The notes beneath the pieces were generated by a model, which had not been told where the DNA came from, ran no database searches, and was given only the letters and a program-made list of their open reading frames with translations. From NCBI RefSeq assembly GCF_963422355.1, contig NC_085091.1:7002968-7066967 (forward strand): a stretch of DNA of 64,000 bases. Reading direction: 5' to 3'. The position numbers were made by a program, and so were the translations under genes. The first letter of the stretch is position 1, and each line of letters opens with the position of its first letter. Shown piece after piece: positions 40,572 to 53,063 of the stretch. This DNA is from Corticium candelabrum. Taxonomy: Eukaryota; Porifera; Homoscleromorpha; Homosclerophorida; Plakinidae.

Positions 40572-41416
40572 AAGAGCACCCCATAGGTCACCAACCCTTT
40601 GAGAATTGTGTGTGTGCTTGTATTCATCACTGTGTAGTATCTTGTGATACGTGGTCAGCAACTAAACTACGTGTGGTCTATAAGCCGGCTTTTTCAAAAG
40701 CCACCAACTGCATCAGAGAGAGATAGAATCTGCAGACTGTTAGCTACATGACTGATTGACAAACTCATTAATCGACAACAACAGGTCAATAACTTTTAAT
40801 TGTCATTTTTAACAAATACGTACTTTGGCACTGCCTATGCATACCTACTCTCAATATGCTCATTATATTATCTTGGGAAGTGCTCTTTGTAGCCCATTTT
40901 CAGGTATGGTAAAGATGGAGCATCAATTATTGTTGCCATATGGAGTCTGGAAAAATATAATATCAATGTAAAACAAATTGTTTAGATAGCTTCCCAGGTA
41001 CAACTATATTAATTAAAGAATATTCTAGACTATAGCTAATATTTTAGTCACATACTAGCTCCTACAGCTATATAACCAGTGGATTATAACTAATTGTATT
41101 CAATAAATTGATTATAGTAACAAATAATTGTAACTAGCAGGAAATTGATTATTGTAACTAACTGGTCTAATAAAAATTCAGGCTAGGTAATAAAATCTTT
41201 GATATTATTCTTGCCTTTAAAAATGCCGGTGGTTACTCAATAGAAGTGAAAAGACTGATTGAGTAGGTAAAGATAATGACCAAGACTAATTTATTTATTA
41301 ATAGTCCTTGCCGTTGACATGGTGGTACTGCCAGGTGACCGTTCCTTCTGGTGTCATAAAATAGTTTCTGTACATGTCTTTCACTTCAACTGCAGATCGA
41401 CTGCTCCGATTTCCTC

Positions 41417-42406
41417 CTATTTGTCCAATTCTGGAAATCCACCATCATCAATTTTATGCCTCCACTTTCCTTTCAGTAAGTGACCAGCACCATCTTTTTC
41501 CGCATCAGTAAAGACTGTAGGACAATGCACCGAACAGTTATTGGTTTGCAGGTAGTTGTCAAGGACAATAGCTGCTTTTGTAAATATGGCAGCATTGTCT
41601 GGTGCTGCAATGATGGGTCGTTTAAATATCCTCCAACGTGCAGCCAAAATTCCAAAAAGTGTTTCAACTACACGCCTAGCTCTGCTTAACCTGTAATTAA
41701 ACACAGCCGTTCGTTCATCTAGGTCCCTACCTGGATACGGTCTCAACATGTTGGTACGTAAAGGGAATGCCTCATCACGAACAAACACGAATGGAGCCTC
41801 TGTGGTGGCTCCAGGCAAGGGCCTAGTTACCGCTAATGACAAGCTCCCGGCTTGGCCGAATGCAGAATTTGAAAACACACCACCATCGCTATGGCGACCT
41901 GAATTTCCTACGTCTACTAGAATAAATCTGTAGTGAGCATCACACACTGCCAATAGAACAATGGAGTACGTCGCCTTGTAATTTTATTATGTGAAACCTG
42001 ACCTATCTGGAGCCTGAATTACCATATGTTTGCCGTCTATTGCTCCAAGACAGTTTGTAAAATTCCAGAGTTCATAAAAATTTTGCACTGATACTCTTCC
42101 AGTTGGCTTCTGTAGCAGGGGGTCTCACGTACTCTTCCATCAAAACATTCCATATGGCAATGCGAGTCCCCCCCTAACACTTTGGCATACTGTTGCAGCT
42201 CCAACACGGAAACTGAAAGTAAGCGATATCTGCGAGTTTCCCGTTGCCAAATAGCGAAGGGTCAACGCTAGTCTGATTGATGGTCGGACGACACTGTTGT
42301 ACCGACGGCGAACCAACAAAGGTCCCACTTTTGCCAACAGTTGGTCAAATGTAGCCTTCGACATCCTCAGATATCTAAAGTGGTTGTCAGATTCGTGCAA
42401 CCGCAT
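41417..42406 (-). pseudogene. Harbinger DDE transposase (DDE_Tnp_4, HARBI1-like)
   Basis: The N-terminal part (42140-42406) has SIRLALTLRYLATGNSQISL. The middle (about 41955-42140) has CLGAIDGKHMVIQAPDRSG with the first catalytic Asp, then two in-frame stops (TAATAA) where a Tyr-Tyr pair is expected. The C-terminal frame (41417-41953) has VGNSGRHSDGGVFSNSAFGQ, VRDEAFPLRTNMLRPYPG and RRVVETLFGILAARWRIF, supplying the remaining acidic residues. One frame junction and the double stop inactivate it. Confidence 0.85.
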
Positions 42407-42777
42407 CTTTTAGAGAAGTTGACGGTACTGTCCCTGCTTGGTGTGTTGTTGATGTATTTCACGAACCCAAACTTGACGTGCTTTTCTTTTTGCTTTTTTA
42501 CAGTGGTGGTGATGCAACAAGAGACACAACAGTAGCGTTTCCTCCTCTTAGTCTTAATCCATTCTAGAAAACGAGGTAAAATGAGTGTAACCGTATTTTC
42601 GCGCTTGGTAATCTAGCGCTAGTGGTCATTCAGGAATACATGCACCGACGTCTGTGACGCCCTACAATTACATTGTGAATGATACGACGCGTGTGACGCG
42701 ACGCGAAGCGACGCCACACTCAAGCGTTTGCATATTGTGAATCCTGCTTTAGCTATGAAGCATCAGTAGCGACTATA

Positions 42778-43283
42778 TCGTATTCGCCCGTAATAACGCC
42801 CATACCTAAATAACGCCCATGCCCGTATATACGTTCATGTGCGACATGTCAGAACTTTCAGCTCGAAAAAAACGCCCGTGCTCAAGTATAAGCCCAGGAT
42901 ACGCATGTGCAGACAAAACAAAATGGGTCCGCAGAACATTCGTCTCCGTCTGTGTGCGTTTGATGAGCTGGTGTCAATGTTGAGTGAAAGTGCTTGCCGC
43001 TAGACTCAGGCCGACCACGTGTGTCTAGTGTTTAGTTCCTGCGTGGATGTTGATGCTGAATGGATACCAGTACCTTAGATCTTGCAAATGAATAATTGCA
43101 AACATTTCTGGTATTTCTGTCTTCAAGTATTTAGATGATGACTGGCCAGGTCGACGACAGCATCTAGTGACCCAGCGACCATGTATACGCCTAGGACCAA
43201 AATAACGCTCATGCCCTAGTATACGCCCAGAAAAAAAGTGTTTCTTTTCTATACGCCCAGGGCTTCATTACGGGCGAATACGG
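42778..43283. mobile_element. MITE of about 506 bp with TA target duplication
   Basis: Left end TCGTATTCGCCCGTAAT and right end, read inverted, CCGTATTCGCCCGTAAT. Subterminal sequence repeats the cgccca/tgggcg motif. TA flanks both ends. There is no coding capacity. It lies 30 bp beyond the Harbinger element. Confidence 0.75.
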
Positions 43284-45339
43284 TAGTTTCAGATGCAAGC
43301 GTAATATACTGCATGTCTTAATTTCTCTATTGCTATCTATATTACGGTACCATGCCTTCTACAGTCTTGTTCGTTGAGGTACATAAAAATTGGTTTCTGC
43401 TGATTCTACATTTGGTTGTCTTAGAGATGTGAAGACGTGCCTTCCATCAGAAAACCACTTCTGATGACGTAAACATTAACATTTATGGTACACATACCTA
43501 ATGCAGTGTATATCTAGATCGCCGTCGCGCGTGGCTTTACCGATCCTCTAGAAAGCATTCTTTGACAGCCTTCGTTTTGCGTAAAATGTAGCGTCAACCT
43601 AAAAGATGATGTGTGTATAGTCTCTTATGTTGATTGTCTTACGTTGCTCACTTGCTCTTCGCCAATGGAAATTTTTGAGTAATTTTTAATGTCTTATCAC
43701 GGACAAGGAAAGTATGAAGGTCATGCCGTTCTTCACGGATCAATAAACCGACGACGTTGTATACAGTGAAATTACTACGCATTCGCGTTTTCATATGCAC
43801 TGTTTATTTTGGTAGAGAACCAGAAGCCATTAAACACTTCTTTCCGTAAAGAATCCAGTGGAATAACGAAATCAGCGAAACAACTACCACAAAGGCATGC
43901 AGGTGACAAGACATCTTCCCGGAATTGTGATGACGGAAGACGGTCTGGATACAGGAGTCTCTATTAAAGGCTTCCATTAGTGCTAAAACTATACGTTTCG
44001 GACTATAGCACCTCACCAGATAGTCTCTGTCATTCCAGCTGCTAGATGAGCAACTCATGTACTGAAACAACTTGATCTCTACATTTAGAGTTAATGTTTG
44101 AAAATTGTTAACTCTTGGAACTTTTTCAAAATTTAAGAATATCTATTTGTGAGTTGCATCAAGTTTCTGCTTTCTACTTGACGTTGTTTTATCTCTAACT
44201 GTAGCCTGCATGCACCACCTAGGGATCTAGCTGAAATTCATTTTAGATTGAACCGGCCATTAATCTTTGAACTCCTGAATTGAAAGTGCAAATTCAAGGG
44301 GAAGAACTAGAAGTTCATCTATTTTCACCTTCAATGTAGGGCATGACGGTGATTTGGGCTTCCGTGTCGTCATCACACCAATATCTGAGAAGTCCCTAGT
44401 AATTGACGGAACATTCAAAGTTTCAATTGCACACGTCTCCTCATTATGATCAATTCTCATTTACACGAATTGGATCTACCGTACATCAAAGAAAGATAAG
44501 ACTTCTTTTTCTTCCCTAGTAGTGATTTTGTCATATGTTTTGAATTGCTCGCTCGCGCTGTGTGTATACGTTTCACTAACGATTTGAAAAGAATGTGAGC
44601 TAGAACGTTTAGGAGAAAAGTGATAACTTTACAAAATCTACAAAATAAATATTTTTTATAACTATTGTGCATAATTCTACTAGGAAACTGCTCAAGAATT
44701 AGGAAATTGCTGGGAAACAGTGCCATTTTAACAAATTTGACATCATGCAAACTTTTCTAGTAAATGCGACATTGACATTTTACTTAGTATGCGACATAGT
44801 ACAACAAACGTATTGCACAAGGCTGCAGCAGAACAGTGGCGTAGGAAGATGGTCACGAGCGGGGGGCAGGGAGGCTGTGCAGGGAGGCTGTGCAGGGAGG
44901 CTGTGCAGTGGATGTCATCATGAGACAGGAAAACTACCTCGCTTGCCAGACCGTAAACAGATTTGCAAACGTCAGCAGAAAAGAAAATTTCAAATAACTA
45001 CAGTGAGCAAAGAACGCAAATACTACATACTAGTCCTACCCTGGCGGTAGCAGTCCATGTTTGCGTTTGCACTTAATTGGCAAGTTTCCAATGTTCCTAG
45101 AAATTGCAATCCTACACACTCCATGCAACCAGCACTCTCCTGTTGTTCACTCGAGCCAGAGTTTTGTCTCTCCATCTCAGACTCTTCTCATCTAGTAACG
45201 TCAAGCATGGTCTGTTCGTGAAGAATAACCTATTCGTGGAGAATGACGTGACGACACTACCGCGAAGAAGAATCACCTACCGTGACCCACGGACGGACGG
45301 ACGCACGCAAAAGGTCGCGTTTGCACAGTGACTGGCGAC
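43284..45339. other. Intergenic stretch with unidentified minus-strand frames
   Basis: Frames at 43804-44070 and 44260-44460 (minus) have protein-like composition. The first ends with a hydrophobic run (HAFVVVVSLISLFHWILYG) and the second contains DELLVLPLEFALSIQEF. I recognise neither. They could be exons of one small gene or chance. Around 44860-44907 a 13-bp unit gggaggctgtgca is repeated three times. Confidence 0.35.
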
Positions 45340-45597
45340 ACGTCACATCCGCATTGTGGTTAATTAATTGAACAAACAAACTCCGGCGCATCTCATTTCA
45401 GAACGACAAAGTCTCGTTTCTAGATGACTGTCGGAGACAGTCTAGGCAAAATCCGACTCGACCGTTTGTCTGATCTCGACACTTCCTCCGCGTTTCGCGA
45501 CGATCCGACACTGGCGAGTGTAGATCGACGCGTTAACTAGAGACATGCGGACGTTCAGACAAACGGAGGCGTGTTGGCGTATTATATTATAGGATTT
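45340..45597. repeat. Inverted-repeat arm left of the PWWP2 gene
   Basis: Runs from cgtcacatccgcat through aggcaaaatccgactc to gcgtattatattatagga. The same sequence is present in opposite orientation at 49083-49350. Confidence 0.7.
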
Positions 45598-45830
45598 ATA
45601 TTCTGAGTTTAATATTGAAATAAATTATTTGGTATGGCTATATACATAGAGTTACTGATCCTATAGTATTCTGGTATGATATCATCCACCCGTTGACGTC
45701 ACTTCCACCAGTTTCCGCCCACATTCTTACAAGGGACAAAGCAACCGGAACAGAGTACGCCCTGTCAGGTGAGTCAAAGTCAGTTCCCTTGCTGCTCTTG
45801 GTATCCTACACCTACAGCAGCAACACGGCA

Positions 45831-48800
45831 ATGCTTCGAAAAGGCGAGGAGACATTGGTGCGAGTGGAGGAAGCGATGAACAAAATGGTGGTCGTGTCAA
45901 TAAAAATTGGCGAAAGAACTCTACGAGGAGTTCTTCTCGACTCTGACAGGTTGGTCACACAATTTAGCTACCAGAAGATAGTACATGTCTCTATTTACTG
46001 CCTAAAAACGTCAAGTCGCATGCAGGTCGAATGGGAAGGAAACCAGACGAAAACGCGGAAGACGAACCGTATCGATTACTTTCTACAAACAGTGAAAATA
46101 TCGTAAAAATTTTATAACCGTTTAGTAAAAAGAAGGTATACACAATAGTTGACAGAAACCTCATTCTAGATGAACCGCAGCCATTGCAGTCCCCGATTTG
46201 TTCGCGTTTGGAACAGACACTTTTTTGATACTGGGGTCAAGACGTTTCTATACGTGTGCTTGAGCAACGTTTGCACAGTTGAGCATCATGGCTATGGTTA
46301 GAAAAAAAATTTCGAGATATTGAAACGGAAACGGTTATATCCTCTTGAAGTTGGGGTTAGGTTAATCTACTAAAAGATCCGTTTTCAAGTATTGTTCTTA
46401 GCATTTAGTGTACGTTTGCTTTAATCAATGAAATGCAATTTTTGGCAGAATTTCAAATTACCATGTTGTCTAATGGATGTGCTGACCTTATCACTGATAT
46501 TGAACTGTACTGAATGAAGGAATTTTAATAAGTAGTGTTGTCTTTATCTTATCTCTAATTTATTAATTAAACCAGAGTTTGCTTTAAATGTACTGTACAT
46601 TTAAATTTAAATGTAAATTTACAGTGGCATCATAAGACACCGTTGCTAGAGCAACAGTAAAACAAGCAGATAACATAGCAATCACGCATCTCCTAAAATT
46701 CTACATCACTGTCTACAAGTGAGAATATTACTTTGCATGGTCTCAAGTATTTGCTTTTTACAAACAATGACGTCTATGAAAATCACGTAAACAAAGGCTA
46801 TTGGCTTAGTTAATTCACACATACCATCGGAAACCATTTGCTTTACTATTTCGTCAGAACAACTTGAAGTTCTATACCTCTAATTAAGAGCTCTGTAGAC
46901 AACCCTTAACCAACTTGTTATACAAGACTTGAAGGCAGTATTCCTTGTCGTCTTTTATTTTTTCCCCAATAATTTGCTACATAATCATTACTGCAACAAA
47001 GTTATTAAGGAGACAACGACCAACAAATCAGCGTCCGCATGCAGCAACAGGAGCTGTATTTGACTTTGTATTCGTCTGTAGCTGGTGTGGGCGTGCATGT
47101 CATATCGTCTTCACTATCCTGGTAACGTGATGATGTGTGAAGACGATCTCGTTTGTTTACTTTGATCCCAGGGACGTCACTACTGAGAGCAAATATTATT
47201 ATCTCAGAGACCAAAGCAGACCTGGCAGGAAGTAATACTTTGTGAAACTCGATAGAGTCATTCCATATTTTCGTCTACTCATATAACTATTAACCCTGTT
47301 GTATAAAACTGCAGTCTAAACTAATATATTTTGACATTTTCAAATTCAAACTGTTAAATGTCCTGATAATTTTTTTAAATCCTAGTCTCTGTGAGTGCTT
47401 CTAGCTGTTTTCATTTTCGCCAGTTATTACTCCTTATCTCGTACTTTGCTTTTGTAGGAATTCTTTGATTAGCGATGAAAACGGCGCAACAAGAAATACT
47501 TTCTATTCTAGTGCTATAGATAGCAGCGATTACAGTGCAGAACCAGTTGCAACAAAGAATGCCGCAAAAGGTACCACTTGCGGCTTGCATTCAAAAAGTA
47601 GAAATACCGGAGCGAAGCAAAAGTCGATTACAAAGCTGCGGAAACAGAAACTTGGGCGACCAAGAAAGGGGAAGATAGCAAAACTGCAAGAAGCACAGAG
47701 CAAACGGTTTCGGTCGTACGATAATCATTTCATCAAGCAGACAGAAGGCGGAGGTTTGCCATTCCCTAGCGTGAAGGTGTCCACACAAAATGGTTCAGGA
47801 AATCTGCTAAAATCGGCTGATGCAAATGAAATGATAATGAAACCTACGGAAGTGATGCGGTCTGTTCACGGAGATGGAAACCAGCTATTTTTTCATGCAA
47901 AAACCAATTCACCATTCCATACCTCTCCAGATATTTCTCATTCTGCTACCTCTCCTCAGATGAAGTCAATGGCAATGGTAGATGTACCTTTGTCGTTAGC
48001 AGAAGAGGACTCTAATGTTATTCCTAATTGCCACTACGTTCGACAAGTCGCAAGCCCTCAACGACTCGAAAACGGTGAAGAAACAGAAAAGACTGACCAT
48101 CCCCAAAGTGAACAATTTACTTCACCGAAAGTGAACATTGAAACAGTAGCAGAGTCATTGTTTGTTGTCACTCCAACAGACAGTTCAGATGGAGAAATAT
48201 ACACCACAGACGTTCAAGTTAGTGTCACTCAGGAGCGTCAAGCATCAAATAGCACACAATTGAAGTCTTTGCAAACAAACATACTGAACTTTTCACATTT
48301 CGACGAGCCATTTTTACAACTTGCGATCACGTCTGATCGTTTGCAGAATGAGCACAAAATAAACAGACAAACAATTTCGAAATCAAGAAAATCAAACAAA
48401 AAGAGAAAACGTGGAAAGAAGTACGATCTACATTCTCAAAGAAGAAAACAGCGACGTACTCATTCTCACGCTATCACTACAAGTGAAGAAGAGGAAGCTC
48501 TGTTCGAAGCTCTCTGGGTCTCGAAACGAGAAGCTAGCACTAAAAAATATGCAAATTGTAGTACAAGGCAAAGGCATCACTCTACTAAAAGTTGTAGAGA
48601 AACGGATTGTCAATCATATCGCTTCAGAATCAACGACATTGTTTGGGCCAAGATGGTAGACCGTCCATGGTGGCCTGCAAAAATTTTGTCTTTTGAAAGA
48701 GATGACGCACCGCTCAACTATGGTATTTTTAACGTTTCAATTCAATGGTTGGGGAAACATTCAAGCGTAACTGAAGTACTCCCGTCTTCTTTGATTTCAC

Positions 48801-48943
48801 CTTTTGCGGACACTTTTCATCAACATTATCTACCTGGTAAGACTGCCAGCACTTATGTACGGGCCATTCAAGCTGCTTTAGATGATACTGGCTACCGTCC
48901 ACGCAATTCAATATTGTCACTCGACAACGACTCCGAAATGTGA
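45831..48943 (+). CDS. PWWP2: PWWP2A/B-type chromatin protein
   Basis: There are two exons: 45831-45949 (ATG to GACAG before GTTGGT, phase 2) and 47458-48943, together 534 residues. Exon 1 encodes EETLVRVEEAMNKMVVVSIK and GERTLRGVLLDSD, which matches the conserved N-terminal block of vertebrate PWWP2A/B. Exon 2 has an AT-hook-like KLGRPRKGK near residue 100, a long low-complexity middle, a basic stretch (KKRKRGKKYDLHSQRRKQRR) and a C-terminal PWWP domain. That domain has RINDIVWAKMVDRPWWPAKI and then IQWLGKHSSVTEVLPSSLIS. PWWP2 proteins bind H3K36me3 and H2A.Z nucleosomes and interact with NuRD; the same nuclear role is inferred here. The start is the first ATG in frame; the frame is open for 46 further codons upstream without ATG. 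Confidence 0.88.
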
Positions 48944-49000
48944 AAACTCTAAAGTATATACTATAGAGATTAATTATTAGCTAATAGAAGTATTGTAGCA

Positions 49001-49006
49001 ATTAAA
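49001..49006 (+). promoter_or_regulatory. Candidate polyadenylation signal of PWWP2
   Basis: ATTAAA about 60 bp after the stop codon, the common AATAAA variant. Confidence 0.35.
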
Positions 49007-49082
49007 TATATTTGTTGGTTATACGTATATGATTGTATGGTGAATAGTACTTCATTAGTCTGATGAACCTGTCTATGTGGTA

Positions 49083-49350
49083 TCCTATACTATAATACGC
49101 CGAACCCCCGATTCTGTTCGTCTGTCCACGTGTCTGTAACGAGTAACGACACAACGGTGTTCTCGAATCTTCGCCAAACGCGGCAGACAGGTCGAGCTCT
49201 CCTGTCCGAGACGAACGGTTGAGTCAGATTTTGCCTACATTCCTACCGATAATCCGAAATAAAACTCTAATGTGCCCTGAAATAGATATACTGGGTTTGT
49301 TTATTCAATTAGCCGATTATGCGAATGTGACGTGCATGCACTAGCGCGAT
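49083..49350. repeat. Inverted-repeat arm right of the PWWP2 gene
   Basis: Reads tatcctatactataatacgc at its inner end; inverted, it follows 45340-45597 along its length. The outer ends (cgtcacattcgcat inverted) face away from the gene on both sides. Confidence 0.7.
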
Positions 49351-50500
<1,150 letters not shown>

Positions 50501-50646
50501 CTGTACAGGGAACGCAAATGGGCTGTATAATACTTAAGCCAACTTGATGCGTAGCACTATCAACCAAGTTAGAAGACGCATACCACAAACAGGTCCAATA
50601 GATGTCGAGAAACCTTCACTAATATTGCAAAGCAGCAATTTTTGTA

Positions 50647-50652
50647 TTTATT
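50647..50652 (-). promoter_or_regulatory. Candidate polyadenylation signal of the thioester-protein gene
   Basis: On the minus strand AATAAA lies about 100 bp after the stop codon. Confidence 0.5.
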
Positions 50653-50749
50653 TTTCAATAATTGAGATTTAGTATCTCTTTCGAACAAAACGTCACAGTT
50701 CTTGCACAAGCGACAGACACAGTGAGTTCAACAAGAGAACGTTTTTCCT

Positions 50750-52984
50750 TCAGGGGCATTCTCGGTGAGGATACAGCATTGTTCCTCCTCTCTCGTCAGG
50801 CTCATAGTAGTTGTATGTAATGACAGGAACGCCTTGAAGATCTTCCACAACCGAAGCCCTTTTCATTGTTACATCAAAGCAACAACGTGTTTGTGTAACC
50901 TGCAATAGAAACAAGACCATCATGTCATTTGCCATGTCTCATGTTTCTAATAAGAAACCTCTTCGAAGTATACGCTGAGAGCGCGACCTTTGAAATCGGT
51001 TCTCTTGATGTTACAACGGTTACTTTGTTCAAGCTGGAAACATTTCGTTAAAATTAATGCAGCCAAAATATCTAAAACTTTCTGAAGAAGAAGAGACCTG
51101 CTTCAATTCACTTTGAATAGGTTGAAAACCTGAAAAGAAAGTGATTTCAGTTATGGCCATATTTGAAGTTTCCGGATTCGTTTGAAGCCATCTGCAAGGC
51201 AAGTAAGATGTAGACAGCCGGTGTTGTTTGGAACAGTTCTAGATGCCCTACCTGTTGCAAACCCTTACCAAATACTTGCATGAATCTCTCTGTAATAGAC
51301 TTTTGGCAAAAACCTGAAAGGCTCTAGTCTTGTCAGGTTTGGGAACATTGTACTTTACACCAACCGCTGCCAAAATGCAACCTTTGCCATTTGCGTTAAC
51401 ATTAACCAGTGTTGGCAGGCTTGGCAGCTAAAAAACAATATGCTGTTAACTATGTGCATGGTTTAGACAATGCATGACTAACTGTGATTGTTTGCACTAG
51501 CATAGCATTTGACGAGTCAAGTGATACCGTCTGTGTGGTTTGATTAGCATTTATTGATACCTCCGCAACGACACGCCCATCAGACTTGGTCAATTTAGCG
51601 TACTCAGAGAGAGCGTGAAGAGCAACTACTGTGTCCTACAAATAGAAAAAATAATTTTCAATTTAAGACCGAATCTCCATTACCAATTTTCTTTATTCAA
51701 TACCTGAGTAGACTTGAATCCTCCTCGAAGATTACGTTGTTCGATCAACCAACGGACTATTGGGAAGCTGTAAGCAATGTTTCCTCGATTAGTAAATGCC
51801 AATAATGCGTAGGCGGTAGTTTCGACGTCACACGAACGTGTCCGGCAGTAATAAGACCACGGCCGTGTGTTGCGGCATTTTCTTTCATTCGAATACTGCC
51901 AGTGAGTGTGATTACCTTCTATAACGGCACATTTTCTAAGAGCCTTGAAAGCATTCTCTGTTTCTTTGTCAGCTCTAGACAGTGTGAAAGCAATTAGAGC
52001 GAGATTGTACGGGCTGCTACAGCCCTTGGCTATGCATCTGTTTGATAGATAATCAAGAGCCAATTTGATACTTTCGTCCTATACAGAATGGATTATCTAA
52101 TTGATGCTGTCTCGTTACTTTGTATACAAAAATTTTGTTAACTTTTGGAGATATTCCTGCTTCCAGTAGAGCTAATGTGACGTAAGCTGTCAGCGAGCAG
52201 CGACCACCGCTGCATCCTTGCATTTCTTTGTCTATTGGACTGCAAATAGAAGGAAAGGAGCCATCTGCGTTTTGGTGTTTTTTGACAAATTGAACAGCCT
52301 CGTTCTGAACTCTTTCATCGATTGACATTCCAAGTACACCGTCTGCTTGACCGAATGATCTCAATACAAAAGCCGTCAACCTAAAGTTATGCACAAACTA
52401 TAGACACCAAAATTTCCAGTTTACACATAAATAGAAATACCACATGCTGCCGCAGCGATCTCTGTTTCCAAAAGCGCTGTAGGATCCATCTTCTCGTTGA
52501 TAGGTCATTTCTCTCTGATATCCTAAATGCATAACAACAGTGATAATGGTTTTCTATCCTAGTTCTTGTGTTTTCTATTGCCTGTTTGCATGAAGCGAAG
52601 TGCTTTCTTTCGGGTTGCATTATCGAGTTTGCCGACTGTGTCGAGGTACCGTGCGATGTAGACGGCAGGAGCAAAATTGAGCATGTTCTGTTCTCCACAG
52701 CCGGTTGGTAATCGCAGCAAATTTTCCAAACCGTCGATTGTCGATCCCATGTAATTTCCTACACACAACGTTCTTTCAATTTACGTACAAAATTGCTTTT
52801 TCTTAATGCCTCCTTTAGTTGACCTGTTATAGAGATAAATGCTCTCTCTGAGTCGGGAACAAACTCGGGTGGTAGTGATGCGTTGAAGACGTATGTGATA
52901 CGATGATTGTTATCGTCAGAACGAAGTTTAGATGTGGAATTATCATCATCATTATCTAAACGACGACAATTTCTAATTATATAC

Positions 52985-53063
<79 letters not shown>

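Larger units (their letters stand above)
39167..42748. mobile_element. PIF/Harbinger DNA transposon, two genes, inactive
   Basis: Left end (39167) GGCTGAATCTACAATATGCA and right end, read inverted from 42748, AGCAGGATTCACAATATGCA form terminal inverted repeats that continue into aaacgYttgag and gtcg-rich sequence. TTA flanks both sides (39164-39166 and 42749-42751), the usual 3-bp Harbinger target duplication. Inside are a MADF/BESS protein on the plus strand and a DDE transposase on the minus strand, the normal convergent two-gene layout. Stop codons in both genes mark it as dead. Confidence 0.85.
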
